In this document: positions 7,811-16,559 of the stretch, in pieces | How positions within the stretch are numbered: the first letter of the stretch is position 1 | Layout of the letters: every line of letters starts with the position of its first letter | Assembly (NCBI GenBank): GCA_002708765.1 | Contig: PAPD01000021.1 | Coordinates: 58,387 to 122,386, forward strand | Direction of reading: 5' to 3' | DNA length: 64,000 nucleotides | Source: Gammaproteobacteria bacterium | GTDB taxonomy: Bacteria; Pseudomonadota; Gammaproteobacteria; Pseudomonadales; Azotimanducaceae | The notes under the pieces: model-generated | Seen by the model: the letters and a program-made list of their open reading frames with translations, nothing else | Database searches by the model: none | What the model was told of the DNA's origin: nothing | Made by a program: the position numbers and the translations under genes

Positions 7811-8527
7811 TCAAAATTCTCCGGCTGCGTTGTATAACATTGAAATAGCTACTATTGGCGCCGTCTCAGCTCTAAGAATGCGATCTCCGAATTTAACTGG
7901 AATAGCCCCCTCTCTAATGCTCAAGTCTAATTCGCTTTGACTAAAACCTCCTTCCGGCCCTATCAGTAAATATACTGAACTATTTTCGGTGAGAGTGGCC
8001 TCGAGTTTTTTACCAGTTTGGATAGCTATGAATGCTTGCTCCTTTGATCTTTTGAACCAGTTTTCCATAGAAATTGGTTCGTTAATAATTGGAATTAAGT
8101 TGAGTCCGCTTTGTTCGCAGGCAAAGATAGCCAGTTTTTGCCAATGTTGTTTTTTTTTTGCAATCAGTTTTTTTGGAACCGAACAAAAATCGCTAAATAT
8201 AGGAGTGATTTCCGAGACCCCCAGTTCCGTGCATTTGGTTATCGCGCTATTCATTGCTTCTCTCTTTAGAACACACATACCCAGCTTTATCTTAATCCTA
8301 GGCGTTTTTGTGCTCTGAGAGATATCAATAATTTTTATCTTTGTTTTCTGTGCGCAGGTCTCGTCTATTTTTCCCAAAAATTCGGGTCCGGTGCCATTGA
8401 ATAAGGTAACTAAGTCATCTCTTTTTTTTCTAAGCACTTTTGCAAGATGGTGGTGTTGTTGATTCTCTAGCAGAATGGTTTGTCCTACCCCTATCTTAGA
8501 GTTGATATAAAACCTCGGTATTCTCAA
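7811..8527 (-). CDS. rsmE: 16S rRNA (uracil(1498)-N(3))-methyltransferase
   Basis: Methylates U1498 of 16S rRNA using S-adenosylmethionine. The 238-residue protein has the N-terminal PUA-like part (MRIPRFYIN...HHLAKVLRKK) and the C-terminal SPOUT domain with the knot motifs LLIGPEGGFSQSELDL and LGDRILRAETA-type ending (here FGDRILRAETAPIVAI). Length matches the family. The start is TTG at 8527 with a weak ribosome binding site. It lies 146 bases downstream of metK on the same strand. The rsmE position after the pil region matches Pseudomonas. Confidence 0.95.
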   Translation of the reverse strand: MRIPRFYINSKIGVGQTILLENQQHHHLAKVLRKKRDDLVTLFNGTGPEFLGKIDETCAQKTKIKIIDISQSTKTPRIKIKLGMCVLKREAMNSAITKCTELGVSEITPIFSDFCSVPKKLIAKKKQHWQKLAIFACEQSGLNLIPIINEPISMENWFKRSKEQAFIAIQTGKKLEATLTENSSVYLLIGPEGGFSQSELDLSIREGAIPVKFGDRILRAETAPIVAISMLYNAAGEF

Positions 8528-8673
8528 ATTTCAAATTCCCGGGTTCCAAAATATCTTTACAGTGGAGGTTCCTCTATTTTGAGGGCAAAAGTGCACTCTG
8601 GATGCTTTAAGTATTCCGAAGTTCTTCTTGGACAGAAAAAATTCGAGTTTGATATTCGCCTTTTTACTTTTCA

Positions 8674-9834
8674 CTATTTTAACGCCTGGGACAATAATTC
8701 CTTTTTATCGGTTATTTCCCAAGGAAAGCCATCCTCTTCTCGTCCAAAATGGCCGTATGCAGCTGTTTTCTGGTAGATCGGGTTTTCAAGATCAAGCATT
8801 TGTATCAATCCTTTTGGCCTGAGATCAAAATGGGTACCTATTAACTCTTCAATGATTTCTTCTTTTATCCGGTTCGTCCCGAAAGTGTTTACATTAACTG
8901 AGGTAGGCTCGGCAACTCCGATCGCATAGGAGATCTGAATTTCACACTTGGTTGCTAATCCTGCTGCGACTATATTCTTGGCTACATATCTGCCAGCATA
9001 AGCTGCACTGCGGTCTACTTTCGAGGGATCCTTTCCAGAGAATGCCCCGCCACCGTGTCTAGCCATTCCGCCATAGGTATCAACGATAATTTTCCGTCCT
9101 GTAACACCGCAATCGCCCACCGGGCCTCCTATGACGAAGTTGCCGGTGGGATTGATAAAAACCTTTGTATCTTTTTTTATCCATTCCGCAGGCAACGTCG
9201 GTTTAACGATTTCGTCCATAACTGCTTCTCTAATTTCCTTCTGACTTATTCCTTCAGCGTGCTGGGTTGAAAACACTATGGCTTCTAGTCCAAAAGGTTT
9301 CCCATCGTCGTCATATTTAAAAGATAATTGACTCTTTGCGTCTGGTCTAAAGAATTCCACCTTCCCGGATTTTCTAACCTCAGCTTGTTTTTTTACGAGT
9401 CTGTGGGAATAAGTGATAGGAGCAGGCATAAGGACTTCGGTTTCGTCTGAGGCGAAACCAAACATTAAACCTTGATCGCCAGCCCCTTGATCTTTATCCA
9501 AGCTTTCATTCACTCCTATGGCAATATCTTGAGATTGCTTCCCGATAACATTTATTATTGCGCAAGAATTCCCGTCGAAACCCTTATCGGATTGGTCATA
9601 GCCAATTTCGCACACGACATCTCGACAGACTTTTTCGATTTCTACTGATGCGCTAGACGATATTTCTCCGGCTACCACTACCATTCCTGTTTTAACCAAG
9701 GTTTCGCAGGCTACCCGAGCCTTATTATCCTGCTTTAGGAAGGCGTCAAGTATTGCATCCGAAATCTGATCAGCCATTTTGTCAGGGTGTCCCTCACTTA
9801 CAGATTCTGAAGTGAATGTAGAATTTCTTGCCAT
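8674..9834 (-). CDS. metK: S-adenosylmethionine synthetase
   Basis: Makes S-adenosylmethionine from methionine and ATP. The protein of 386 residues shows the family signatures: [19 protein letters not shown] at the N-terminus, [15 protein letters not shown] in the middle and [19 protein letters not shown] toward the C-terminus, plus [17 protein letters not shown] start it at the ATG at 9834 rather than the TTG immediately before it, because the family begins a few residues before the T-S-E-S-V motif. It is divergent from tkt; the intervening 169 bases contain no SAM riboswitch I can recognise. Confidence 0.97.
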   Translation of the reverse strand: MARNSTFTSESVSEGHPDKMADQISDAILDAFLKQDNKARVACETLVKTGMVVVAGEISSSASVEIEKVCRDVVCEIGYDQSDKGFDGNSCAIINVIGKQSQDIAIGVNESLDKDQGAGDQGLMFGFASDETEVLMPAPITYSHRLVKKQAEVRKSGKVEFFRPDAKSQLSFKYDDDGKPFGLEAIVFSTQHAEGISQKEIREAVMDEIVKPTLPAEWIKKDTKVFINPTGNFVIGGPVGDCGVTGRKIIVDTYGGMARHGGGAFSGKDPSKVDRSAAYAGRYVAKNIVAAGLATKCEIQISYAIGVAEPTSVNVNTFGTNRIKEEIIEELIGTHFDLRPKGLIQMLDLENPIYQKTAAYGHFGREEDGFPWEITDKKELLSQALK

Positions 9835-10003
9835 CAAGTTAGCCTTTTAAAAAAAGCCTATGTTACTAGTTGTTAATTTAGAATCACAGATTTCTGATCA
9901 ATAATGTTTCAACAGCATAATAAAAGTTACTCAATCTTTGTCCTCACCATTGATGATTGGTCGGTCCTAAGAGAAAATACATTTTTTTTTGGATATTTCC
10001 CCA

Positions 10004-11995
10004 ATGTCAAAAGGAACCAGAAACTCGAATGCGATACGAGCCCTCACCATGGATGCCGTTCAAAAAGCTGGATGCGGTCATCCCGGTGCTCCGATGGGAA
10101 TGGCCGAGATAGCCGAGGTGTTATGGAGGAATTATCTTAAACATAACCCGAATAATCCTGGCTGGATTGATAGAGATAGATTCGTACTGTCTAACGGACA
10201 TGGATCGATGTTGTTGTATTCTCTATTGCATTTGTCTGGTTACGCTCTCACGATGGAAGATATAAAGAATTTTAGACAGCTCGATTCAATAACTGCCGGT
10301 CATCCCGAGTTTGCTGAAACTCCTGGTGTAGAGACAACCACCGGGCCGCTTGGCCAGGGGTTTGCTAATGCGGTTGGTATGGCTATCGCCGAGAAGGTTT
10401 TAGGTGCTCGGTTTAATAGACCCGACTTTCCGATCGTAGATCATTACACCTACACATTTGTGGGAGATGGCTGTCTTATGGAAGGAATTTCCCATGAAGC
10501 AGCATCCCTTGCGGGGACTCTTAATCTTTCCAAACTCATTTGTATTTACGATTCAAATCGGATTTCAATTGATGGGGACATCTCTGGATGGTTTACGGAT
10601 GATACGGCGAGTCGCTTCAAGGCCTATGGTTGGGATGTCATAGACAGTGTTAATGGACACGCTCCCGAGGAAATCTCTAAAGCTATAAGTGCGGGAAAAG
10701 AATCAACCAAACCCTGCCTTATATGTTGCGATACGAAGATCGGTTTTGGTTCTCCTAATAAAGAAAACAGCGCATCCAGTCACGGGAATCCGTTGGGAGA
10801 AGAAGAAATTCAACTAACCAGAGAAGCGCTAGGCTGGGAATGGCCTCCATTTGAAATTCCTGAGGACGTTTATCAGTCGTGGGATTGCAGAAAAAAAGGC
10901 GAAATCGCAGAAAAGGCATGGTCCGAAATGATGAATAATTATAGGACTAAGTATCCTGAATTGGCCATGCAATTTGAACTTTGTCTCGAATCAAAATTAC
11001 CCTCGGCGTGGAACTCCAAGCTCCTTGACTGGGCAACGGAAATACAGGGAAAAGAACAGACAATTGCCTCCAGAAATGCTTCGGGGGAATTGATAGCAAA
11101 GCTAGACACTATTCTTCCTAATCTGATCGGTGGTTCCGCGGATTTATCCAGTTCCAACTGCACTAGTTGGCCCGATGCCAGGCCACTAACTTCGACTGAT
11201 TGCAGTGGAAACTATATTTTCTATGGTGTTCGCGAATTCGGGATGACGGCTATCACGAATGGGATAGCTCTTCATGGAGGACTGCGCCCATTTTCTGGAA
11301 CCTTTTTGGTTTTCATGGAATATGCAAGGAATGCAGTTCGGATGTCAGCTCTTATGAAGATCCCTAATATATTTGTATATACGCATGACTCGATCGGACA
11401 GGGAGAAGATGGACCAACCCATCAACCGGTAGAGCAATTATCGAATCTTCGCAGTACTCCCAACATGAATGTCTGGCGTCCATGTGATGCTGTTGAGACC
11501 GTTTTTGCATGGAAGTCTGCGATCGAGAATCTCCAAAGCCCTACTTCTCTGGTTTTTAGCCGACAAGGCCTGCCTACTTTAAGTAGAGATGGGGTGAAGA
11601 TAAACGAAATATCTAAAGGCGGATATATTATTTTCGAACCCAAGAATGATCTGGATTGTATAATAATTGCTACGGGTTCCGAGGTAGCTTTGGCGGTGAA
11701 AGTTGCAGAGGGCCTAGAGAAAGAAGGTGTCTTTGTTCGGGTAGTTTCAATGCCCTGTGTGGAGATGTTTGAGTCTCAGGATTTATCCTACAGAGATTTT
11801 GTTTTGCCTCCGGCAATGGATAAAAGAATTGCCATTGAGGCATCTCATCCAGATCAATGGTATAAGTTTGTTGGTCGCGAAGGTCGTATTATTGGAATTC
11901 AGTCATTTGGTTCCAGCGCCCCTGGGCCAGAGCTCATGCAGCTCTTTGGTTTCACGGAAAAAAACGTTAAAGAGGTATTAAAGGAAATTCTTTGA
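10004..11995 (+). CDS. tkt: Transketolase
   Basis: Thiamine-diphosphate enzyme of the pentose phosphate and Calvin-type sugar exchange reactions. With the ATG at 10004 it is 663 residues, the E. coli length, and the start aligns exactly with MSSRKELANAIRAL of TktA. Visible motifs are [17 protein letters not shown], the diphosphate motif beginning [14 protein letters not shown], and the pyrimidine-binding segment [16 protein letters not shown]. An in-frame TTG 15 bases upstream is a less likely start. The stop codon overlaps the pgk start by one base, so the two genes are translationally coupled. In many gammaproteobacteria epd lies between them; it is absent here. Confidence 0.97.
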   Translation: MSKGTRNSNAIRALTMDAVQKAGCGHPGAPMGMAEIAEVLWRNYLKHNPNNPGWIDRDRFVLSNGHGSMLLYSLLHLSGYALTMEDIKNFRQLDSITAGHPEFAETPGVETTTGPLGQGFANAVGMAIAEKVLGARFNRPDFPIVDHYTYTFVGDGCLMEGISHEAASLAGTLNLSKLICIYDSNRISIDGDISGWFTDDTASRFKAYGWDVIDSVNGHAPEEISKAISAGKESTKPCLICCDTKIGFGSPNKENSASSHGNPLGEEEIQLTREALGWEWPPFEIPEDVYQSWDCRKKGEIAEKAWSEMMNNYRTKYPELAMQFELCLESKLPSAWNSKLLDWATEIQGKEQTIASRNASGELIAKLDTILPNLIGGSADLSSSNCTSWPDARPLTSTDCSGNYIFYGVREFGMTAITNGIALHGGLRPFSGTFLVFMEYARNAVRMSALMKIPNIFVYTHDSIGQGEDGPTHQPVEQLSNLRSTPNMNVWRPCDAVETVFAWKSAIENLQSPTSLVFSRQGLPTLSRDGVKINEISKGGYIIFEPKNDLDCIIIATGSEVALAVKVAEGLEKEGVFVRVVSMPCVEMFESQDLSYRDFVLPPAMDKRIAIEASHPDQWYKFVGREGRIIGIQSFGSSAPGPELMQLFGFTEKNVKEVLKEIL

Positions 11996-13161
11996 TGCTT
12001 GACCTGGTTAGATTGTCTGATTTGGATATCAAAGGGAAAAGAGTTCTCATCAGGGAAGATCTTAATGTTCCGTTAAAAGATGGTCGTGTAGCAAGCAATG
12101 CGCGGGTAAAAGCAGTTCTTCCAACGATAGAATACGTGGTTTCGAAAGGAGCTAAGGTAATACTGATGTCTCACTTGGGAAGACCCACCGAAGGTATCTC
12201 CATCGAAAGACAAAGGGAATTTTCTTTGGCACCTGTTGCCAGGGAACTATCGAACCTCGGGTCCTTAAGGGTCAGACTTGAACCCAACTATCTTAACGGT
12301 TTTGAATTCGAAGATAACGAAATTGTCTTGTTAGAGAATGTCAGGGTTAATGCGGGAGAAAAAAGCAATGACGATAACTTAGCAAGGAAATTGGCGATCT
12401 TATGCGATGTATATGTTATGGATGCATTTGCGACTTCACATAGAGCCCATGCCAGTACCGAGGGGGTAGCTAGATATGCCCCTATAGCCTGTGCGGGGCC
12501 CTTGCTACTGAAGGAGCTAAAGGCTTTGGAGGAAGCGCGGCACAATCCTGCAAAGCCAGTGATCGCCATAGTGGGAGGGAGCAAGGTGTCGACCAAGCTG
12601 TCCATCTTGAGTGCTTTATCTCAACAAGTAGACGGTTTGATCGTAGGAGGAGGAATAGCCAACACCTTTCTTGCCGCTTCCGGAAAGCAAATTGGAAAAT
12701 CTCTGTTTGAGCCTGAAATGGAGGACATAGCGAAAAAAATTTTGGAAGAAGACCGGATATGTCTTCCGGTAGATGTTTTAGTTAGTTCTTCCCTTGAAGA
12801 TTCTACGAAAAATGTTGTGAAAGATGTTGATGAAATATCTCCTGAGGATCGAATCTTGGATATAGGGCCTTTGTCTATTTCCAAAAACAGGGAATGGTTA
12901 AAAGGCGCGAAGACAATTATATGGAACGGCCCTTTGGGAGTATTTGAAATCCCTGATTTTTCTCGCGGAACTAGTGAGCTCGCAGCTTCAATAAAGGAGA
13001 GTGATGCCTTTTCATTAGCCGGAGGTGGAGACACTCTTGCTGCTATTGAGAAATTCGGAGGAGCAGACGGCATATCATATGTCTCCACTGGTGGAGGAGC
13101 TTTTCTTGAATTGCTTGAAGGTAAGGCATTACCTGCAGTCTTAGCGCTTGAACGACAATAA
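11995..13161 (+). CDS. pgk: Phosphoglycerate kinase
   Basis: Transfers phosphate between 1,3-bisphosphoglycerate and ADP in glycolysis and gluconeogenesis. The 388-residue protein shows the N-terminal RVLIREDLNVPLKDG signature, the substrate-binding HLGRP, the RAHAST segment, GGSKVSTK, and the nucleotide-binding GGGDTLAAIEKFG with STGGGAFLELLEG. The ATG at 11995 overlaps the transketolase TGA (TGATG), which argues for this start over the TTG one codon upstream. It is probably co-transcribed with tkt. It is followed convergently by rpiA on the other strand after 15 bases. Confidence 0.97.
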   Translation: MLDLVRLSDLDIKGKRVLIREDLNVPLKDGRVASNARVKAVLPTIEYVVSKGAKVILMSHLGRPTEGISIERQREFSLAPVARELSNLGSLRVRLEPNYLNGFEFEDNEIVLLENVRVNAGEKSNDDNLARKLAILCDVYVMDAFATSHRAHASTEGVARYAPIACAGPLLLKELKALEEARHNPAKPVIAIVGGSKVSTKLSILSALSQQVDGLIVGGGIANTFLAASGKQIGKSLFEPEMEDIAKKILEEDRICLPVDVLVSSSLEDSTKNVVKDVDEISPEDRILDIGPLSISKNREWLKGAKTIIWNGPLGVFEIPDFSRGTSELAASIKESDAFSLAGGGDTLAAIEKFGGADGISYVSTGGGAFLELLEGKALPAVLALERQ

Positions 13162-13176
13162 TTAGACTTTACACTC

Positions 13177-13863
13177 TTAGGATATTACATGTTGCTGCTT
13201 TGTTTGTATTTTCCCATCCGGCATCGCTATTAATAGTAGATCGGGTCGTTCTTTGGCGAATAGCCCGACAGTGACCACACCAGGAATTCCATTAATTAAG
13301 TCTTCAATCATTAAGGGATTGGGTATGTCTAGATTATGCGCATCCAAAATTATGTTTCCGTTATCTGTAATAAAGCCTTCTCTATGAGTAACGAATCCGC
13401 CCATCAAATGAATTCTCTTTTCGACAAGGCTCATTGCCATAGGAATCACTTCAATAGGTATTGGAAACTTACCTAGGGTTTCTACTTCCTTAGTGTAGTC
13501 AATTATGCAGATGAACTTTTCGGCGGCAGAACTTACGATTTTTTCCCTCGTTAGGGCGCCTCCACCGCCTTTTGTCAGACAAAGGTTTCTATCTGCCTCG
13601 TCAGCTCCATCGACGTAGACGTCAATTTTCTTAAGGGAGTTTATATCATAGACTCTTATTCCTGCCTCTATTAGTTTCTTCTCGGACGCTTTTGAGCTAG
13701 CCACTGCTCCTTCGAACTCTTCCTTTATTGTCCCTAATCTTTCAATAAAAATATTGGTCGTGGATCCTGTTCCAATCCCAAGAACTGAATTAGGGGTTAG
13801 GTTTGACCGGATCTCGGTTACTGCCGCTTCTGCCACTAAAGCTTTTAGCTTATCAATATCCAT
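13177..13863 (-). CDS. rpiA: Ribose-5-phosphate isomerase A
   Basis: Interconverts ribose 5-phosphate and ribulose 5-phosphate. The 228-residue protein has the phosphate-binding loop GIGTGSTT near residue 30, the catalytic region DVYVDGADEAD, and KGGGGALTREKIV with the conserved lysine, ending in the usual NGIPGVVTVGLFA block. Length is normal. The start is ATG at 13863. It converges on pgk and follows def on the same strand with a 44-base gap, so it may share its transcript. Together with tkt it provides the non-oxidative pentose phosphate reactions. Confidence 0.96.
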   Translation of the reverse strand: MDIDKLKALVAEAAVTEIRSNLTPNSVLGIGTGSTTNIFIERLGTIKEEFEGAVASSKASEKKLIEAGIRVYDINSLKKIDVYVDGADEADRNLCLTKGGGGALTREKIVSSAAEKFICIIDYTKEVETLGKFPIPIEVIPMAMSLVEKRIHLMGGFVTHREGFITDNGNIILDAHNLDIPNPLMIEDLINGIPGVVTVGLFAKERPDLLLIAMPDGKIQTKQQHVIS

Positions 13864-13907
13864 TTCGATCTTATTTAGTTATATGAGGTGAATTTTTTTT
13901 AGAAACT

Positions 13908-14438
13908 TTAAACATGAAATTCCTTATATTCGTCTTCGAAAGAAAATAATTTTGGGTCAGAAATTCTGTCAACATAAAGAATACCATCCAGATGATCGAA
14001 TTCGTGTTGGAAAACTGTAGATAGAAACCCCTGTGCAACTTTACTCTTTGGTTCGCCTTTTCTGTTTAAATAGTCGATCCTTATTTTCTTGGGTCTTTCG
14101 ACATAACCCATCATGCCTGGCACGGAAAGGCAGCCTTCCCAGAATCCCTCGGTTTCCTTTTCCAAAATATATATTTTCGGGTTTATGTATACTTCAAAAG
14201 GACTTAATTCGATGGTTCCATACCGGGTATTTGGATTAACGATGTCGATGACGACTACCCTATACAGTATGTTAATTTGCGGGGCTGCTAGACCAATTCC
14301 GCCACTAGCGCGAAGAGTTTCTCGCATATCTAACAATAGCTTCTCAAATGAGTCCGAGCCTATCCAATCAGGCGGGTATTCCAGAGCCTCTTTTCTTAGG
14401 TTCGGATTTCCGAGCTTCAGTATTTTTTGTTCGGCCAT
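13908..14438 (-). CDS. def: Peptide deformylase
   Basis: Removes the formyl group from nascent N-terminal methionine. The 176-residue protein carries all three metalloenzyme motifs: GGIGLAAPQ (motif 1), EGCLSVPG (motif 2, with the metal-binding Cys) and QHEFDHLDG (motif 3, with two His and the catalytic Glu). It has LASGG-like spacing as in type I deformylases. It has no fmt neighbour, so it may be an additional deformylase or a relocated one. The start is ATG at 14438. A tract of 15 A residues on the plus strand (14485-14499) lies upstream of it. Confidence 0.94.
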   Translation of the reverse strand: MAEQKILKLGNPNLRKEALEYPPDWIGSDSFEKLLLDMRETLRASGGIGLAAPQINILYRVVVIDIVNPNTRYGTIELSPFEVYINPKIYILEKETEGFWEGCLSVPGMMGYVERPKKIRIDYLNRKGEPKSKVAQGFLSTVFQHEFDHLDGILYVDRISDPKLFSFEDEYKEFHV

Positions 14439-14516
14439 AAATCTAGACTAAAAGTACAAAATTTACTGATGGTAACAAGAGAATAAAAAAAAAAAAAAAC
14501 TTCCAAGCCCATAAAA

Positions 14517-14537
14517 TTATCTGAATGGTTCAGATAA
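14517..14537 (-). terminator. Possible weak terminator after ygfA
   Basis: A perfect 9-base inverted repeat with a 3-base loop (arms TTATCTGAA and TTCAGATAA) overlaps the ygfA stop codon. On the minus strand it is followed by TTTT and, 20 bases later, by a run of 15 T. The stem is AT-rich, so termination would be weak. Confidence 0.4.
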
Positions 14538-15117
14538 ATAAGCTTTTGTTTTTGTAGATGATCCGGTCTTCTGTGCAAACGGCGGACATGGGGATATCAT
14601 TCGTTGAACTAAAAAATGATGCTTCTTGACACGCAAAGGCTAGGCCTACAAGGCGCAAGGGTAAACTTTCAATCCCCTCAAAGGTGCGGTCATAAAATCC
14701 TCCGCCCATTCCAATTCGATCACAGGAACTATTGAACCCCAGCATCGGCACAAAAACTAGGTCTAGTTGGTCTATAGGAAATATTTCTGTCTCATTTAAT
14801 GACGGTTCCGGAATATTGTAACGATTTTTGATCATAGAGCTTTTTCTGGGATCATACTTACCAAAGACTATAGTCTTTCCTTGGATGACTGGCAAAAAAA
14901 CGCTTTTATTCCGATCCAAACAGGTATTTAGAAGAAACGAGGTGTCCACTTCATCTATAGTAGAACAATATAGACCAATACTTTTTCCTTCTAAGAAGTC
15001 TGTATTTTTTTGGATGTTATTGGTTATTCTTTTTGACTTTCGGATCTTTGCAAGGGGAGACAGTTTCCTGCGTTTCTCATGCAGGATTTCTCTTAGTTCT
15101 GGTTTATCAATGTACAT
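14530..15117 (-). CDS. ygfA: 5-formyltetrahydrofolate cyclo-ligase
   Basis: ATP-dependent conversion of 5-formyltetrahydrofolate to 5,10-methenyltetrahydrofolate, a folate salvage step also linked to persister formation in E. coli. The 195-residue protein has the N-terminal basic ATP-binding segment (LREILHEKRRKLS), the VFVPMLGFN region and the family signature RIGMGGGFYDR. Length is normal. The start is ATG at 15117, about 15 bases after the predicted 3' end of the 6S RNA. This is the conserved zapA-ssrS-ygfA order, in which ygfA is produced by readthrough of the 6S transcript. Confidence 0.93.
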   Translation of the reverse strand: MYIDKPELREILHEKRRKLSPLAKIRKSKRITNNIQKNTDFLEGKSIGLYCSTIDEVDTSFLLNTCLDRNKSVFLPVIQGKTIVFGKYDPRKSSMIKNRYNIPEPSLNETEIFPIDQLDLVFVPMLGFNSSCDRIGMGGGFYDRTFEGIESLPLRLVGLAFACQEASFFSSTNDIPMSAVCTEDRIIYKNKSLFI

Positions 15118-15131
15118 TATTATGCTTTAAA

Positions 15132-15307
15132 GTCCCCCAAACTGCCGCTGTGCGGATAGGCCCTTGAACCCGGCGGTTCAAGGCGGTGGTCTCCAAATGA
15201 ACAAAGGCGTTCCGACTTGCGGACTTGCACATAGCGCATATAAAAAGACCTCCTAGGTATCGCATAAAGGGTCGAGGACATATCGACTAGCGAGCAGCCC
15301 AGGGAGA
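15132..15307 (-). ncRNA. ssrS: 6S RNA
   Basis: About 176 nt between zapA and ygfA, on their strand. The terminal part contains the hairpin CCTTGAAC...GTTCAAGG that is the sequence hallmark of gammaproteobacterial 6S RNA. The predicted ends pair: the 5' segment UCCCUGGGCUGCU matches the 3' segment ending GGCAGUUUGGGGG in about 13 pairs including wobble pairs, forming the closing stem. A TATAAT box lies 7 bases upstream of the 5' end. 6S RNA imitates an open promoter and sequesters sigma-70 RNA polymerase in stationary phase. Ends are estimated to within a few bases. Confidence 0.88.
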
Positions 15308-15313
15308 GGTTTT

Positions 15314-15341
15314 ATTATAGCCCTGCTTGGTCCAGGACCAA
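15314..15341 (-). promoter_or_regulatory. Sigma-70 type promoter of the 6S RNA gene
   Basis: On the minus strand a perfect TATAAT (15319-15314) is preceded by TTGGTC after 16 bases. It is placed correctly to start the 6S RNA at about 15307 and lies directly behind the zapA stop codon. Confidence 0.65.
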
Positions 15342-15348
15342 AGCCCAA

Positions 15349-15699
15349 TTATTTTTCAAGTAATTCCTTGATATCCAGACTCTTTATCGCGTCATCAATC
15401 TTGAGGGAAATGTTCGTCATGCTCATTTTTTGAGTTTGCACTTCATTAATAGCTTCGTCTTTTTCAGCATTTGCCTGATCCATTTGTTCCTTTCTCTGAA
15501 GTGTTTCATCGGCCAGATTAAGGGCAGTCATAACAGCCAATCTATCCATTCCGATGACATTACTATTTTCTTTTGTTTCTCTCATTTTTTTGTCTAAATA
15601 TCCTGCAGCTCTCTTTAAAGAAACCAGCTCATTGGCCGGACAACTTACCTGATATTCTTTACCTAATATCGAAACGCTGATGGTTTTAGAATCTCGCAA
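15349..15699 (-). CDS. zapA: Cell division protein ZapA
   Basis: A 116-residue FtsZ-binding protein that bundles FtsZ filaments at midcell. The N-terminal domain (SVSILGKEYQVSCPANE, LKRAAGYLDKKMRE) matches the family, with AVMTALNLADE in the central helix and a C-terminal coiled coil. The start is TTG at 15699, directly following the stop of the zapB-like gene. A GGAGGG ribosome binding site within the end of that gene supports the start and suggests translational coupling. The 6S RNA promoter follows immediately. Confidence 0.93.
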   Translation of the reverse strand: MRDSKTISVSILGKEYQVSCPANELVSLKRAAGYLDKKMRETKENSNVIGMDRLAVMTALNLADETLQRKEQMDQANAEKDEAINEVQTQKMSMTNISLKIDDAIKSLDIKELLEK

Positions 15700-15897
15700 T
15701 TAACTACCCTCCAGGGAATTTAGCTGGCTTATCATTTTCTCTATTTTTGTCTTGGCAGCCTGGTTTTTTTCCAACAGTTTAGCCTTTTCCCTCTTTAGCT
15801 TATCGTGTTCCGCTTCTAGTATAGAATTTTTGTTTTTGAGGTCTTGACAATATTTTACCAACACACCACTTTTTTTTTCTATGTTATGAATCTCCAC
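15700..15897 (-). CDS. ZapB-like coiled-coil protein (TIGR02449 family)
   Basis: A small coiled-coil protein immediately upstream of zapA, as in Pseudomonas. The conserved part is LKREKAKLLEKNQAAKTKIEKM followed by ISQLNSLE, predicted to be one continuous helix. I place the start at GTG 15897, giving about 65 residues, the usual family size. A longer reading to an ATG at 15984 would have to begin upstream of the promoter at 15928-15957, which makes it unlikely. Its role is probably in division-ring assembly with ZapA, inferred from context. Confidence 0.72.
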   Translation of the reverse strand: MEIHNIEKKSGVLVKYCQDLKNKNSILEAEHDKLKREKAKLLEKNQAAKTKIEKMISQLNSLEGS

Positions 15898-15927
15898 GTG
15901 ACGGCTCAGTTTGTTGACAGTAATATC

Positions 15928-15957
15928 ACTATAAAGGGGTGCGGATCCATTGTTCAA
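15928..15957 (-). promoter_or_regulatory. Predicted promoter of the zapB-like/zapA operon
   Basis: On the minus strand TTGAAC (15957-15952) and TATAGT (15933-15928) are separated by 18 bases. Transcription would begin near 15920, downstream of the ATG at 15984, supporting the shorter zapB-like gene. Confidence 0.55.
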
Positions 15958-15997
15958 GAGTACTTGAGATAAAATTACCAACAAAATGAAAAATTAA

Positions 15998-16528
15998 GTG
16001 TCGACATATACGAGACTCAGAGACGAATTAGAGAGCCAGGGCATAAAAAGGCATTGCTCCGAACTGCATGGCATGATTGTAGGTTTTGTTTGCTGTAAAA
16101 CCGAAGTTAATAGCCTGAAGGTGTTGACTCCCTGGCTTAACCAATATTTTAATCAAATAGCGTCACCTAGATTGAATTCGATTATGGAGAAAAGCTTAAA
16201 AGAGGCGCTAGACAGCCTGGGAGATTATTCAGATTTTGAATTTGATATTCTTCTTCCTGAAGAACCAATTTCCTTAAACGAGAGAGTCTTGGGATTGTCG
16301 GCATGGTGCTCAGGCTTTCTCGCTGGGGTCAGGCAAGCTCGTATCGAAATTCCCAGAAAAGAGGGATCCTTAGTCAGCGAGACGCTATCTGATTTTAAGC
16401 GCATATCCGAGATAACCGATGATTTAGAAGAAAATGATGATAATGAAGCTGATTTTATAGAGCTGCAAGAGTTTGCGAGAGTTGGGGCTTTGGTTATCTT
16501 TACCGAGACACGATCGCCTAAGATTTAA
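15998..16528 (+). CDS. ygfB: YgfB/YecA (UPF0149) family protein
   Basis: A 176-residue all-helical protein of the UPF0149 family. Conserved features are ELHGMIVGFVCC near residue 24, LPEEPISLNERVLGLSAWCSGFLAGV around residue 90, and an acidic C-terminal half. YgfB in Pseudomonas modulates expression of the ampDh3 amidase, but the general function is unsettled. The start is GTG at 15998 with only a weak purine-rich site. The order zapA/zapB-like divergent from ygfB is conserved with Pseudomonas and E. coli. The aminopeptidase gene pepP, which normally follows, is missing. Confidence 0.9.
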   Translation: MSTYTRLRDELESQGIKRHCSELHGMIVGFVCCKTEVNSLKVLTPWLNQYFNQIASPRLNSIMEKSLKEALDSLGDYSDFEFDILLPEEPISLNERVLGLSAWCSGFLAGVRQARIEIPRKEGSLVSETLSDFKRISEITDDLEENDDNEADFIELQEFARVGALVIFTETRSPKI

Positions 16529-16559
16529 ACTGTGTCATTAAGCCTAAAGGAGAAAAGCT

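Noticed and set aside
9835..10003. A SAM-sensing riboswitch or MetJ operator upstream of metK.
   Set aside because: No SAM riboswitch core and no AGACGTCT-like repeats are visible in the region.
15700..15984. The longer 94-residue reading of the zapB-like gene.
   Set aside because: Its first 29 codons contain the predicted -35 and -10 boxes and do not resemble the family; the GTG at 15897 gives the usual size.
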